This document shows positions 1-11,110 of a DNA stretch of 64,000 nt, piece after piece. Position 1 is the stretch's first letter, and the number at the start of each line of letters is the position of its first letter. Source of the stretch: Symbiodinium natans (Eukaryota; Sar; Dinophyceae; Suessiales; Symbiodiniaceae); the NCBI GenBank assembly GCA_905221605.1, contig CAJNDS010000957.1, positions 106,001-170,000 of the forward strand, in the 5' to 3' direction. The notes under the pieces were generated by a model. That model saw only the letters and a program-made list of their open reading frames with translations. It was not told the origin of the DNA and did not search any database. Made by a program: the position numbers and the translations under genes.

Positions 1-105
1 ATTTCCGTCTGGCTTTGCCCGAGGCGCTGCTGCCGCTCTCGGCCTTCTGCCTCGGCCACCTCTGCTTGCGCAGCCTGTAGGGCTGCCTGCAACAGGCTCA
101 AGTTC
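1..105 (-). CDS. Unassigned coiled-coil exon, cut by the window edge
   Basis: The minus-strand frame reads LSLLQAALQAAQAEVAEAEG, then RERQQRLGQSQTE, a heptad-like alanine/glutamate-rich helix. It probably continues left of the window. It resembles the helical segments at 5.2 and 3.4 kb in composition, but a common gene is not shown. Confidence 0.3.
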
Positions 106-949
106 CCAGCGCAGCAAGGCCCGCGACTTAGGTGACTTTCTAAGGGTAGTTACACATGGTCCCCTGAGTATGGGCACTGAACAGGGTGCCCCTTATCTAC
201 CCCTTTTTTACCCTCTAAGGGACCATATTAAGGGCCCAATGAAACTACCCTCAGAGACTCTTGGAAACGCCTGTGCATGCCATGATCGAGCCTCATCTTC
301 TGCAGTGCGCGAGCGGCAGGCCTGACTCACTTGGCTTCATGCTGCAAAGCAGCGAAAGAAGAAAAGTGTGCTGCCTCAGCAGTGTGCACTGCTTGCCCTA
401 TTGAAATGTGCGACAGATAACCTCAGATTGACTTCAATAAGCATGCCAAGAGCACACCAAGATGACCCCACCCTAAGACTCCAAGAGTACTCCATGCGCA
501 CGGGACCCAGGCAAGAATGCCTTTTTGCACTGTGGGGGGGCAGAACAGCACGAATCAGCCAGACTGTGCCATGTGAGTGCACGGGACCCTAGGTACAAGT
601 GCGGCATGTGCACGGGACCTAGGCGAAAGCACCATTCGAAGCCAAAAGCATGCGAAAACACCTCTAAACTTCCCGCGCATGCCCGCGCCTACGCGAGAGC
701 ACGACGCGAACGCCGCTTTTTGGGCAGGTTCAGCAATTTAAACCCTCTTGCCCTGGGCGTTGTAACCCCATAGTGTTGCCAAAAATCACACTTTGAGGTC
801 GAGCTTCACAAGAGCACTGGGAGGGTTGGGGTTGAGGGTGTTGTCAAACGATTCCCCCCCGGTTAACATCAAAACCAAATACGGTCCGCAGAAGTTGTTT
901 AGCGTTGCAGTACGAGGGGGGAGGGGGGACAGAGTACATAATCTTGGAC

Positions 950-1095
950 GTCGCAAACCGGCACAGTCCTCTAGCCAAACTGGGCACATGTTCCAGACAA
1001 TTCTGAAAGCCACGGCCATTGCTGTTTGCAAGATGTGCCTCTAAGTTCTGTGTCACCTTGGCACACTGCTTCTGCACCAGAGCGTGTCCTGAGCT
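950..1095 (-). CDS. Unassigned coding exon
   Basis: The minus-strand frame reads GHALVQKQCAKVTQNLEAHL, then ANSNGRGFQNCLEHV. The composition is protein-like and the exon lies just left of a family-B fold-back element (1178-1284). No family is recognised. Confidence 0.3.
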
Positions 1096-2509
1096 ACTGC
1101 CGGGAGCTTTGCGGGCGGGATTAGGGTACGAGGCGGGCGATCCACAGACATGAGGCGACCAGTCAAGGCCTGCCCCGAGAGCCCAATACCCCTTAGCTAA
1201 GGATAAAAACCCTACATTATATAGGGATCCTTAATATGTGATTTATTATGGTATATTCCTTAATTACGGGATGCTGGGCTCTTTGAGCCTGCCAAGTTCT
1301 ACCTCCACGCAGCTACCTTGAGGTCAAGAGGCTTGCGGCCTCCTCGCGAGCTTTGCTGCTGGAGTTCAGCCTCAGATTTGGATTATCAGCTTGCGTGCAG
1401 ATCAGCTGCAGACCTGCTAGGCCTTGATGCCGTATGACTCAGCCAGGTTGTCAAAAACGCCCTCTACTGGCCTGCTCTGCGCAGTTGGTTGTGCAGTCCG
1501 ATCATGTCGAAACCGTCACTCAAATCTGATGTGCTTTTCATCGCATGTCCTGCACATTCCTGCACCTAACACATCCGACACGTTACCACATGCGATCGCT
1601 GCGCTCGAGGCGTGCTTGTAAGCCAACATAATGCACAGATGTGAGCACTTGCATAAAGAATCCTAAAGACCTGCGCCCCGCCAAAAAAACTTTGGGGCTG
1701 GGGGCACGAGTCCTAACTGAGTTTTGAGTTGCCTCATGCTCCAAGCTAAGCTTGGCTCTGACTTAGTCTGAACTCCCCGAACTCGTTTGTTTGGAGTTGA
1801 ACTCCCCTATAAACCCTCAACGCTTATGGACCCATATGGGCATTTCCCCAGATAGGAGAACCCATGATATACCCCTCAATAGTATAATCCTCAGTATGGG
1901 TACCCCCCAAAAGGGTAGCCCTATTTTCGGAAACCCCCATATTCCTTCTGAAACCCTCATATTACCTCGAGCCCCTAAAAGCCCAAAGCCTCTCTGCCCA
2001 GAGAGCCCAATATCCCTTGATTAAGGAATATATACCTGAAATTAAAAAAAGGATCCCTGTATATAACTTAAAGGTATATATTCCTTGATTGGGTATTGGG
2101 CTCTCTGGGTGCAGCCCTGTATACCTTGCCCGCTGCGCACGGCGCTGGCTGGCCGCACCACGCGCTGCGGCCTCGGCGGCCGCACGGGCACATCGCCAAG
2201 CCTGGCACAACCGTGTGGGCTTCGGCCCCAGGCTCTGGCGCTGTATTATGGGTATCTCCCAAAAGAGGGGTACCCAAATAGAATAGACCTGAAAGGTACC
2301 CCCGAAACGGGTGCCAATATTTTCGGAAACCCCTATACAAGGAGCCCACAAAAGCAAAACAAGCGCAGTGCAGAGACAGAACATGACTGCTATAAGCATC
2401 ACGACGGCGAGTCTGCAACATGCATCTTGCAACATCTGTACCGTGCGATGCTATTGAGGATTGTAGGACTGCACGTGTTTTGGTGGATTTATAGCGTAAA
2501 ATTGCCGAT

Positions 2510-2640
2510 GTTTCCTTTCGACCTTGCAACTCGGCCTCGGCGAGCTCCTTCCCGACATCCTCCAATACCTCGAGAGGGGAATTCACGGCAAGTGTGGGTC
2601 CGGCTTCTGTACACGACGGACCTGGCTTCAGAAATCTGGT
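2510..2640 (-). CDS. Unassigned coding exon
   Basis: The minus-strand frame reads FLKPGPSCTEAGPTLAVNSP, then LEVLEDVGKELAEAELQG, an amphipathic helix-like stretch. It is flanked on the left by fold-back elements (2001-2332). The frame stays open further left but loses coding character. Boundaries are approximate. Confidence 0.3.
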
Positions 2641-3039
2641 GCTGCTTCTCAGAGAACATGCTTTCGGGGTAGGGTGGAGGCTCGGGACGATTAGGCAGGA
2701 GACCCTCCTATTGACGGGCATGCGGTCAAAACAAGTTAAAGGTAACAGCCAGAACGACGTCTCAGCAACTGGGATGCAATGGTGCAGGACACATGTTGCA
2801 ACGGTGCTCTATCACGACCTATTGCCTGGGCTGCCGACCTTGGCATGGGCCTGTGTAGCTTCCCCACTCTGGCCATGCAAGCCGGATGTCACGGACTTCA
2901 GCGTGTCTTTGAGATCTGCAACTGCCTAGCCGAGGCTGCGCACAAAGTTGAGAGGGGGGGGGGGGGGGGGGGCCCCGTATTTTGGTCCCTCAAAGGGTTT
3001 TTTAGTGGTTCACATAGCTACGGGTTCATGGTTCATACA

Positions 3040-3178
3040 CCTCAAAGATTTGCCTCTTTTGGGAATTCAGCTGCAGATCGGGGAGGGCTCGGGGAGATCC
3101 CTCCGATGCCTGGTTCAGGCGCTCGACGGCCCGAGATCCAGAGACGGACACTTTGGCGACGGCCTGCAGCAGTCCTAG
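3040..3178 (-). CDS. Unassigned coding exon
   Basis: The minus strand is open here with natural protein-like composition (LLQAVAKVSVSGSRAVERLN). It ends next to a (TTTAGGG)4 array at 3181-3208, which would lie in the upstream intron. No family is recognised. Confidence 0.3.
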
Positions 3179-3384
3179 GGTTTAGGGTTTAGGGTTTAGG
3201 GTTTAGGGCACAAGCGACAAAAACTTACCACACCAAACCCGTGTGCCTGTCTACCAACCCTCTGTCCCTCCATGCCCTAAACCCAAAACCCTAAACCCGA
3301 TAAACCCTAAACCCACCTTCTCTGCGGCTTGCTTCTCCTTCTCGGCCGAACGCCGAGCCTGGGAGGGCAACGCGCATTTGTGAC

Positions 3385-3600
3385 TCTCAGTTTGGGATGT
3401 TCCCCCTTACACTAGCAGTCCTTAATGGGGATTATAGTAACCCCCCCATATTTAGGGTTTATGGTTTAGGGTACTGACAGTCCTGAATGGGGATTATAGT
3501 ACCCCCTATTATAATCCCCATGAAGGAGTGTTGGAAAAACGGGGAATATCCCCATTCTCAGCCTTCAAATCTCTCTCCGAGGGTGCTGACACTTCTGAAG
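3385..3600 (-). CDS. Two exon parts separated by a fold-back element (unassigned protein)
   Basis: The right exon ends near 3563-3560 (APSERDLKA) and the left exon begins at 3385 (SHKCALPSQARRSAEKEKQA). Read in one frame they form a continuous basic, helical segment. The sequence between them is a family-A element flanked by CTGAGA repeats. The gene may be a continuation of the exons at 6.0-4.4 kb. Confidence 0.4.
3386..3562 (-). mobile_element. Family-A fold-back element with telomere-like insert, between exon parts
   Basis: The arms share the family-A ends; CTGAGA flanks both sides. The loop region carries TTTAGGG-like sequence (about 3453-3471), making this copy longer than the others. 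Confidence 0.5.
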
Positions 3601-4411
3601 CTTCGCAGTAGCAAAAGCATAACTTCAAAATTCAAGATGCCAGCAGCCAACAGCGAAGACAATGTGCTTGGCACCCATACACAATAGAGCGAAAATCCAC
3701 AAAGCAGACATCATGCAGGGTCTAGGGTTTAGGGCTTAGGGTACATGCCGTGGTTGTGACGGAATCCGATGGAGAACCCTCACATGCTCATATGCACCCT
3801 GTCAATCGATAGCAAGCGAGTTCCAAAGTCCCTGAAACTCTAAACCCTTTTTCCGCCCAAAACCTCAGTATCTACTGGTCCCCTAGGCCCCTGAAACCCT
3901 AAGCCATTATGCAGCAGGCTTCTGAGGGCTGCGCCTAGCAAACCCTGAAACCCTAAACCCCACCTCCTCCCACCCCACCAAAAGACATGCCCAGGCAACA
4001 CCTCAGCCGTAAACCCTAAACCCTACCCTAAACCCTGAGAAGCTGAACTGGGACAAGCCGCCGACTGCAAACTACGGAGTGGCGGGGACCCTGGTGGGGC
4101 CAAGCCCTGCATGGCCAGCACCATGTCTGTCTGATGCCTTTGGCTCGCGAAGGGCTGAGCGGTTTAGGATTTGCAGGGTTTAGGGTTGAGGGTCAAGGGT
4201 TGAGGGTTGTTGAGGGTTGAGGGTTTAGGGTTCAGAGCTGAGTTGTTGCCTGGGCTAGTAGTAGGGATTTAGGTCTATACATTACATGCCCACGTTTTTT
4301 TCTGTTGCTTCGAGGCTATCAACCAAGTCGCTCCGCACACCGCGACTCGATCTCGAGCGCTCGGTCCTGGGAAGACATTGGACCAGAGTTTAGGCTTTAG
4401 GGTTTAGGGTC

Positions 4412-6010
4412 TGCCAGCTTCGTGAACATCGTCACCGTGCTTCTGAGACAGAGCCCGCAAGTCTGGAATCCCATATACCCTCCCGCACCATCCCGCACAG
4501 GCGTGAAGTGTATGTCGAGCACGATCAGCCGATTGCTGCTACAGTAGCCTTCTGGCTCGATGCTGGAAAAAAATGCGCCATCAACCCCAAGAAGTCCCGA
4601 AACCCCAAACCCTAAATCGCTGTGCTGGCTGGGAGCCCACTCTTCCCCGGCGGACGTGCGTGCGCTGCGCGCGGCCTTCCGAAAGTCATTAACCGCACAT
4701 GGGACCCTCAACCTCGGAGCCTTTTGAAAAACAAACACTGACATGCCATTCTGCGTAAATGCCGACGCCTCAGCGGCCTCAGAGAGGCGTGCAGCAGCCT
4801 CTGCGGTGAGTTCTGGTGCATTTTGGGCTCGCTGTGAAAGGTCTTCGGCATCAGGGTAGCTGAACGAACCGCTCAGCGGGGAACGACTCTCTATTTGGGC
4901 AATAAAAAAGGTTTAGAGCGTCGGGCTGCTGCTGAGCTTTTTGAAGCGGTAGAAGACGGAGCGCCCCACCAGAAAAAAAAAAAAAAACTCACTTCAAGGA
5001 AGCAACTGCGGGCTTTCGAAACCTGTGCAACTGGTCATCCCGCCTTCGAAGAAATATCTTTGATGGGCATGGAAACAGTCTTTGCGTGGCCTTCTGCGCC
5101 GCCTTGATCTTGGCGGCTGGCGCTGCTTCAAGGACTGCAGCTTTCTCAAGCTCTGCTTCCACCTGCACAAGGTACGAGGATGGGCTAGTAGCATACCCCT
5201 TTGGCCCCTTTATAAGGCACTTTGTAGGGTGCATTCTGGTAATCATAAGCCCTAGTCGCCGCCCTTCAAAAGGCCATTTGTAGGGTTGGTTATGGGAACA
5301 AGGCCTTTAGTAGCCCGTCCAGGCATTCGGCTCACGGGTTCTCGGAGCCCTCGAGCTCTTCGGAACATGTGACTTCCTGACCTATAGTTTGAGATGTTCC
5401 CCTTATACTTACAAGCCTGAACAGGGATTTTCGTACCTATGTTAATCCCTATCAAGGACTGTTAGTACAAGGGGGAACATCCCAACCTAGTGCTCAAAGG
5501 CTTTCTCATAGCTTCGATGCGTCTGTCGGGCTTGGATTTCGGTTTTTTCGCCTCCAACAGGCAGTGCAACATCATCCCGGGCGGCCTGGGAGACCGTGTT
5601 CGCCAGCTTCGACTCGGCTTCCTGAAAAGCAGTAAGTTAGCCGAGCGGGGGTAGCTGAATCGAAGATGCCATCTATCTCATCTCGTTGCAAGAGAATTGG
5701 GAAGGAGCAGAGGGGCCTTCGATCAGCCTACTCCCGGACGAAAATGAACCCCAAAAGTAGGGTCATATGCGCTTTCTTAAACCTGCGCTGTGCAACTGCC
5801 TGAAACGGGAATGTGACAGCGCCATCGCTCCACAACAGCACCATATCACATGAACAGGGCAAAACGCACTATTTGCGACAGCTCGCAACCCTCGTCAGGA
5901 GTGACTTCAGACGAGACCAACGCACCAAGCTCGTACACAGACCCTTGAACAAGAGAAACGTCTGCGAGGATCGTGTCCACAGAAATCTGCGAAGCCAAAA
6001 CATCATACAG
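4412..6010 (-). CDS. Five coding exons of an unassigned helical/coiled-coil protein
   Basis: Exons 6010-about 5850 (YDVLASQISVDTILADVSLV), 5621-5494 (EAESKLANTVSQAARDDV), 5381-5315 (GSHMFRRARGLREPVSRM), 5162-4993 (VEAELEKAAVLEAAPAAKIK) and 4859-4412 (YPDAEDLSQRAQNAPELTAE ... CGLCLRSTVTMFTKLAD). The last four join in frame through GC, GC and GT donors; the join of the first to the second was not settled. The intron 5493-5382 is almost entirely a family-A fold-back element and the intron 5314-5163 a family-D element, so two successive introns look like mobile elements. The last exon may contain a short intron around 4620-4562, where TTTAGGG-like sequence is followed by a pyrimidine tract. I recognise no family. 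The protein is rich in A, E, K and R and mostly helical. It probably continues at both ends. Confidence 0.5.
5382..5493 (-). mobile_element. Family-A fold-back element forming an intron
   Basis: The element spans 5388-5485. Its flanks read ACTAGG and ACTATAGG, an imperfect duplication. GC donor at 5493-5492 and AG acceptor at 5383-5382 join two coding exons in frame. Confidence 0.55.
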
Positions 6011-6104
6011 CTTATGCTGTGCACTGTTCCACTATGTTTTGTAACCCTATACTCCCTATTAAGGAAACTGAACCATAAACCACATAGGTATATGAAACAC
6101 AAAC

Positions 6105-6206
6105 CTTGGATGTACCCCGTTATACTACCAGTCCTTCATAGGGATTATAAGAAAGGGTACTATAATCCCTATTAAGGACTGCTAGTATAAGGGGGAACAT
6201 TCCAAG
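6105..6206. mobile_element. Family-A fold-back element
   Basis: Inverted ends CTTGGATGTACCCCGTTATA and its counterpart surround the conserved AGTCCTT...AAGGACTG core. It lies just upstream of the exon at 6010 and is followed immediately by a family-G element (6206-6300). Confidence 0.55.
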
Positions 6207-6393
6207 TTAAGGGGGTACCCCATTTATACCCCAAATAGAGAATCCCCTTAACGGGGGGTACCCCTATTTGCGGAAAACCCCATTTGTTAAGGGGCCTAAG
6301 GAGGAACCCCAAGAAGGGACCCTTAATCTTACTCCTTTATATAACCCCTACATATACTTAGATATCTAAGGTAGCCCCTGAAGAGGCCCCAAA

Positions 6394-6434
6394 GAACCCT
6401 AAACCCTAAACCCTAAACCCTAAACCCTAAACCC
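6394..6434. repeat. (CCCTAAA)n array, 5-6 units, followed by degenerate CCTAAA-rich DNA to about 6720
   Basis: Perfect units, then a long tail (6575-6720) of mutated variants such as CCTAAAATC and CCCTGAA, showing decay of an older array. Confidence 0.85.
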
Positions 6435-6994
6435 ATCCCGTATCAGGGTCTCTCCTTTGTCCCTTAAATTTGGTCCCCAAAGTTCCCCAACCACCGCGCT
6501 TCGGCCTGCAGCGCTGCGGCGCTCTCGCGCGCCTCGGAGGTCCCGGAGGCCACCTGAAGGGGTGAAAATCCTAAAGTCCTAAAATCCTAAACCCTAAATC
6601 CCTAAAACCCTAAGACCCTAAAATCCTAAACCCTAAATCCCTAAAACCCGAAGCCCTGAACCCTAAGCCCTGAACCCTGAAACCTGAACCCTAGACTAAA
6701 CAAGAAACCCTGAGCCCTCATACCCTAATACTCAGCTAGGATGCGAAAGGTGTCGAAGCACTCGGCTTTTGGGGGCGCGGAGCGGCCCAATCAGCATGTT
6801 ACTTTAAGAAGCGAATCGCTCGAAACACGAAATTTTCCCCTAGCAAAGAACCTTTTAAAGGCATGGAAGCCCTGGCATGGATGCCCTGGCATGGAACACA
6901 TGCCCAGGGGGCCTTTTCTCATATTAACCCTGGAGCTCCAGGCTTAAAAGACGCTTCGATTCAAGACCCTGAACCTTCTATGACATAGTTCTAG

Positions 6995-7170
6995 GACGTA
7001 TTGTTGATCCAACAAGGGACAAGGCAAAGAAGGTCGATCGTGAGCTCCCAAAGAGCTCTCGTGACTTCATTATAACGCTGCTTTTGCACATCTTGCTGCC
7101 CGTGACTGATTGCGAGCCTCTGCATCATGCTGATCTCGCTGTCCTTCTGCCTAGGGCGGCAAATGCCAAG
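6995..7170 (-). CDS. Unassigned coding exon
   Basis: The frame encodes QKDSEISMMQRLAISHGQQD, then VQKQRYNEVTRALWELTIDL, a clearly protein-like helical segment. No family is recognised; boundaries are approximate. Confidence 0.35.
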
Positions 7171-7957
7171 GCTTAGAAACGGGGCGCAAGAGGCGAAGAG
7201 CAAGAGGTGACCAGGTGCGAAGGGTTCATTTGCGGAGTGACTGGGTCCACGATTGGCTCCCGATGCCCACGAAGCAAAACAATCTTCCGCATCCTCAACC
7301 CACCCTGAACCCGAAAGTCGTCCAACTCTACAGCTTCAGGCAGTCCCCCCCCCGGTCATCCCAAGCTGCTCAGGCTTGAGCCTTGACGCGCTATTCAATT
7401 TTTATGCTGGGCTACGCCGGACTTCTGAGAATACAAGCCTTGGCAGCACGTAGATTCCGTAGATGTATGCACGGCCTTCACATCTTCGACCCCTATTTAC
7501 CCCAGCCCAGTGAACCCTGAAAGTCCTAGGCCCTTGGCTTTTGTTAAGCTTGAACTTGAACCCTCAAGGCCCCAGCAACTTGCACTCTAAACTCCCAAAG
7601 ATCAATCGATTCCCGCAGCCTCTGCGAGGCGCTTTGCAGAGACTTCGAAGCACTGATTGCTCTTCTCCTTGGCTAAGCTACCTATCCGTGTAGCGTGGAG
7701 CTCTCAGGGCCCTCTCGGGGGAAATGGGCTGCTGTGCAGGTTTCAGCGTTGCGCTCTTCTCTTGCGCAGTCACAGGACCCCGGCTCATCTGACTGCTTGA
7801 GCGAGAAACCTTTGAGAACCCGAAACCTGTATCACAATAGTATTGCAATTACAAGATTTACACCACTCTCCAGTTGTGAGGCAACTTCGAATTTGAAGTC
7901 CATCGGATTCTGGAGTCGTGCGGGGCTTAGAACATTTCACATGAAGCTTGGGAACGT

Positions 7958-8390
7958 CAGCGTGCCCCAGAATGCACTAAAACGTCGCTTACTGCCAAGT
8001 TGCTTGCCTCTTACATGGGGACGTTCCCCCTTATACCAACAGTCCTTAATCGGGATTATAATAAGGGGTACTATAATTCCTATTGAGGACTGTTAGTAGA
8101 TGGGGGAACCTCCTAACTCTTACCCTTAAGCGGCATCGAAAAGCTACATCAAACAGCAAACTCACCAAAGAAGCCCAACAAGAAGCCACAAAGGAAGGCC
8201 AGGCTTCGGCCTCTTTTTCCACCAAGCCTTCTTGTCTTTTGGCCTGCGCCAGCATCGCCTCCAGCATTGCCGGCATGTGGAATTGTATGGGTACCGGTGG
8301 ATGCAGCTGGAGGCTGGAGGAACCAAAGATGTGGGCAGATGTGGGCATGACCGGGTGTGCCAGTGTACCTGAAGCTAGAAGTTTGGCGAG
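7958..8390 (-). CDS. Two coding exons separated by an introner-like element
   Basis: Right part: FEDLAKLLASGTLAHPVMPT ... MLEAMLAQAKRQEGLVEKEA, continuing in frame to an AGG at 8126-8124. Left part, from 8007: ASNLAVSDVLVHSG up to a TGA. The two join in frame across the intron 8123-8008, which is a fold-back element with perfect GTAAGAG target duplications serving as splice sites. The right part has good coding character; the left part is short, so the coding claim there is weaker. No family is recognised. Confidence 0.4.
8008..8123 (-). mobile_element. Introner-like fold-back element (family A) with perfect 7-bp target duplication
   Basis: The element (8015-8116) has inverted ends resembling GGGATGTTCCCCCTTATACT and an inner inverted AGTCCTTAAT / ATTGAGGACT. 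It is flanked by perfect GTAAGAG repeats (minus strand 8123-8117 and 8014-8008). The first copy gives a GT donor and the last two bases of the second give the AG acceptor, so the excisable intron is element plus duplication. Confidence 0.65.
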
Positions 8391-8569
8391 GTCTTCAAAA
8401 CCGACCCGGGAAGAAACAAAAGACAACACGACACGGCTACACGTAGACATGCCTGCACCAAACCCTAAGCCACCAGAGCCACAAACAGAGTGCCTGCGCC
8501 CTCTTGAGGCGCTCGGATGCAGAAGATCGGGCCGAGGTGGCACTTTTGATCTCGGCCTCGCAGTCTGAC

Positions 8570-9490
8570 GGAATCTAGGTTTAGGGGTTGAGGCATCTTG
8601 TGTCCTTACGTCTTACTCAGGCTGTTCCGGGCATGTTGGGAGCCTCCGGACTTGAGCCTGCGGGGAGGCTTACGGAAGGGAAGCCCCTCAAGTCTCTGCT
8701 CTTTTGGAGGCCATGGGACAGTGTGTTGGACCCCCCTGCCACCTGCTTGTGCGACCTAGAAGGTTCCCAGGTAGCCTACAAACAACAAGGTTTTGGGTGT
8801 TTGAACGAGTTAGAATCCCGTGTGAAAGAGCAAATGAATGATACGGCCGTGCATTTACTGTATTATTAGGCCGTAAACACTATTATTACTCTCTCCCTTT
8901 CCTATAGACCCGGCCCACATTGAGGCTTCCTTCACGCCCTGTAAATCTTAACATGTGATCTGTAAGAAAGCCGCATTATTAATATCTTTCCCCACAGTTA
9001 TAGTATTACAAGCCTGTTCACGGGTGCTTCGCTTACAAGATTAAAGAGGTGCGTGAATACACTTCTTTTAACCAGTGCGTCTTGGAGATGATAAATGTTA
9101 TGATCAAAGGTTTGGATTGCAAATGAAATTACTGTGTCAGCGGGCTTTTCCTTATCCTCGCGGAATCATAAGTAAGTCTTTTGTTTGTTGAAGGGCGATG
9201 ATGCACGATGATACCAGGTGCACAGGAAGGTGAAGAGTCCCGTCAGGAGTGTCCACAGACATGTTCAGGGCGACTTTTGAATGAGTTCGAAGGGCCTATG
9301 CTTCTGAAACAAAGCCAACTCTGAGCCTTCGGTTGTTGAAGCCTTCGGGAGAGGAGGCCCTACAAGGAGGGGCCCCCTTGCTATACTAACTGCAGTTCAG
9401 GGACTTATTTAACATAATTTCGGATCCTTATAACCCAACTTAGGGTCCTTAGAAGTCTACTTCCATCTAGGGGGGGCCCCTCCCTGTAGG
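8570..9490. other. Mostly non-coding stretch
   Basis: A weak minus-strand coding-like patch at about 8740-8610 (GFPSVSLPAGSSPEAPNMPG), then AT-richer unique DNA 8870-9340 without exons I can support, then the family-K element 9352-9482. Confidence 0.35.
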
Positions 9491-9583
9491 TTCGCGTGAA
9501 GTGACCGAGCCAAGGAGCCGCTGCTTTTTCCAGCTGCTGCTGCGCCGTTGACAGGGAGCCTTCCTTCAGAAGAGAGGGCAAAC

Positions 9584-9701
9584 TTGGGATGTTCCCCCTT
9601 CTACTAACAGTATACTAACAGTCCTTAGTGATTATAGTAGGGGTAGTAGGGGGTACTATGATCCCTACTAAGGACTGTTAGTATAAGGCGGAACATCTCA
9701 A
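9584..9701. mobile_element. Family-A fold-back element
   Basis: TTGGGATGTTCCCCCTT and its inverted copy bound the element; the ACTAACAGT part of one arm is duplicated (about 9604-9620). The flanks on the minus strand, GTTCGACC and GTTTGCCC, look like an eroded 8-bp duplication. Coding-like sequence lies on both sides. Confidence 0.5.
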
Positions 9702-9725
9702 GGTCGAACTGTCAATCGGGCAAAG

Positions 9726-10097
9726 TCAAGCTGGCCGGGATGGCTTCCTATTTTTCGGTTGGAGCCCGATTATGCCCGATTCCGAAGCACGTGACTGGCC
9801 TGGGTGTTCACAAACAGAAGAAGTCGGCCATTGGTTAGCAAGGTGAGCTAAAAAGGCACTGAAAGAGTTGGCTTTTGGTTCAGGATCTCGGGTTAATTCA
9901 TTGAGTCTCTTCCAACTGGGGCAAGCCAGGCGGCCCAACTCAGTCAAAACACTCAGCGGCTTTACCCATCCACGTCCAGGCAGTATAGTCACCCGAAGAT
10001 AGCAGAGAGCGTATGGAGCTGACTTGTACGACATTGCTAACATTGCAAGGCCAAAAACTAGAGGAGTAGCAAAGACGAATGACCAAGGACTTATCAT
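9726..10097 (-). CDS. Long coding exon with a hydrophobic start (unassigned)
   Basis: The frame is open for about 120 codons: SFVFATPLVFGLAMLAMSYK, then a soluble part including LSVLTELGRLACPSWKRLNE and SFSAFLAHLANQWPTSS. One possible membrane segment lies at the start. A family-A element (9584-9701) lies immediately downstream, followed by another coding-looking stretch (9580-9500, LSTAQQQLEKAAAPWLGHF). The TGA near 9726 may be intronic. No family is recognised. Confidence 0.4.
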   Translation of the reverse strand: MISPWSFVFATPLVFGLAMLAMSYKSAPYALCYLRVTILPGRGWVKPLSVLTELGRLACPSWKRLNELTRDPEPKANSFSAFLAHLANQWPTSSVCEHPGQSRASESGIIGLQPKNRKPSRPA

Positions 10098-10514
10098 GGT
10101 CCCACGGGCACGCAGCTTCTTATCCCCCCTCGGAAATGCCCAGTCCTCAGGTCATGTTTTCAAGCGCTGGTGCTGGTGAAAGGGCAATGGCTGAAGTTTT
10201 TCCATGCAGGTGCCAGATAGCATCATGCCCCGGCTCATGGTTTCACTGGTTTCACGTCATTTCGTCCAGTCTTGACCGTTCCAAGCTAGCGGAGCGGAGT
10301 GCCGAAAGACTTCTGAAATTGTCTCGCTGGCGATGTGCTGTGGCGTGTGTGCAGTAGGAATACGCGGGCCATGCGTGATGCGTGCAAAGGCAGCCAAAAC
10401 CTTCTGTCACGCTGCACGGCACAGTTTCAACAAAAGTCTGCTGCTGGTCTAGAGCTGGCAGTTCAATGGTGCAGGAAGCTGGTGAAAAAGAAACAGAAAA
10501 AAAGAAGAAAACTC

Positions 10515-10620
10515 CAAGGAAACTGCTGCCCTGCCTTGGCCAACCGCGCCGCAGCCGCTTTCCCAGCTGCATCCTCCGCGATCTTGAGCTTGGCCTTCAT
10601 GAGCCTGTTGGTCTTGCCAG
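10515..10620 (-). CDS. Unassigned alanine/lysine-rich coding exon
   Basis: The frame reads AGKTNRLMKAKLKIAEDAAG, then KAAAARLAKAGQQ, a basic helix. It abuts a family-D fold-back element at 10618-10711, which would form the upstream intron. Confidence 0.3.
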
Positions 10621-10899
10621 CATGGGCTACTGGGCCTGAGAATCCCCCTAAACAACCCTGCAAAGGGCCTGTTTAAGGGGTTATAGGGTATATCCTCGCC
10701 CATGCAGGTAGGGCCTTTAGGGTTCTTTGTGCAGTTGCAACACCCCTCCCTCAAATTTCTGCCACCCCCCCCCCCCCCCCATACATCCAGCGTCAGGGTC
10801 TCCTCACTTCGGGCGCTGCACCAGCAAGCTCGTCGTCCTTTCGGGCTACTCCGACATTGGACGTGTTCGGGAGAGGCTCTGAAGTTTCAAGTTTCAAGT

Positions 10900-11110
10900 T
10901 GAAGCAATCATGAAGAGGTCGGGTCTAGCGGTTCCTGTCACCGCGACAGATCCGAGGACAAGAAGCGGATTCTGAGTGTGTCGCTGCAGGTCCTGCTCGC
11001 CTTGGAGGGTGCTGTAAAGGAAGGAAAAGCTGCTGAGCCCCACCTTGCAAGGAGTTGCGCGGCAGTGGATCTGGAACTGTAACTTCGCCAGAGTCCCATT
11101 GTTGCGACGG
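10900..11110 (-). CDS. Unassigned coding stretch downstream of the SNF2 gene
   Basis: Two overlapping minus-strand frames are open here; one reads SFSFLYSTLQGEQDLQRHTQ, then NPLLVLGSVAVTGTARPDLF. It could be the C-terminal part of the SNF2 protein or the first exon of the next gene. I cannot decide. Confidence 0.25.
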
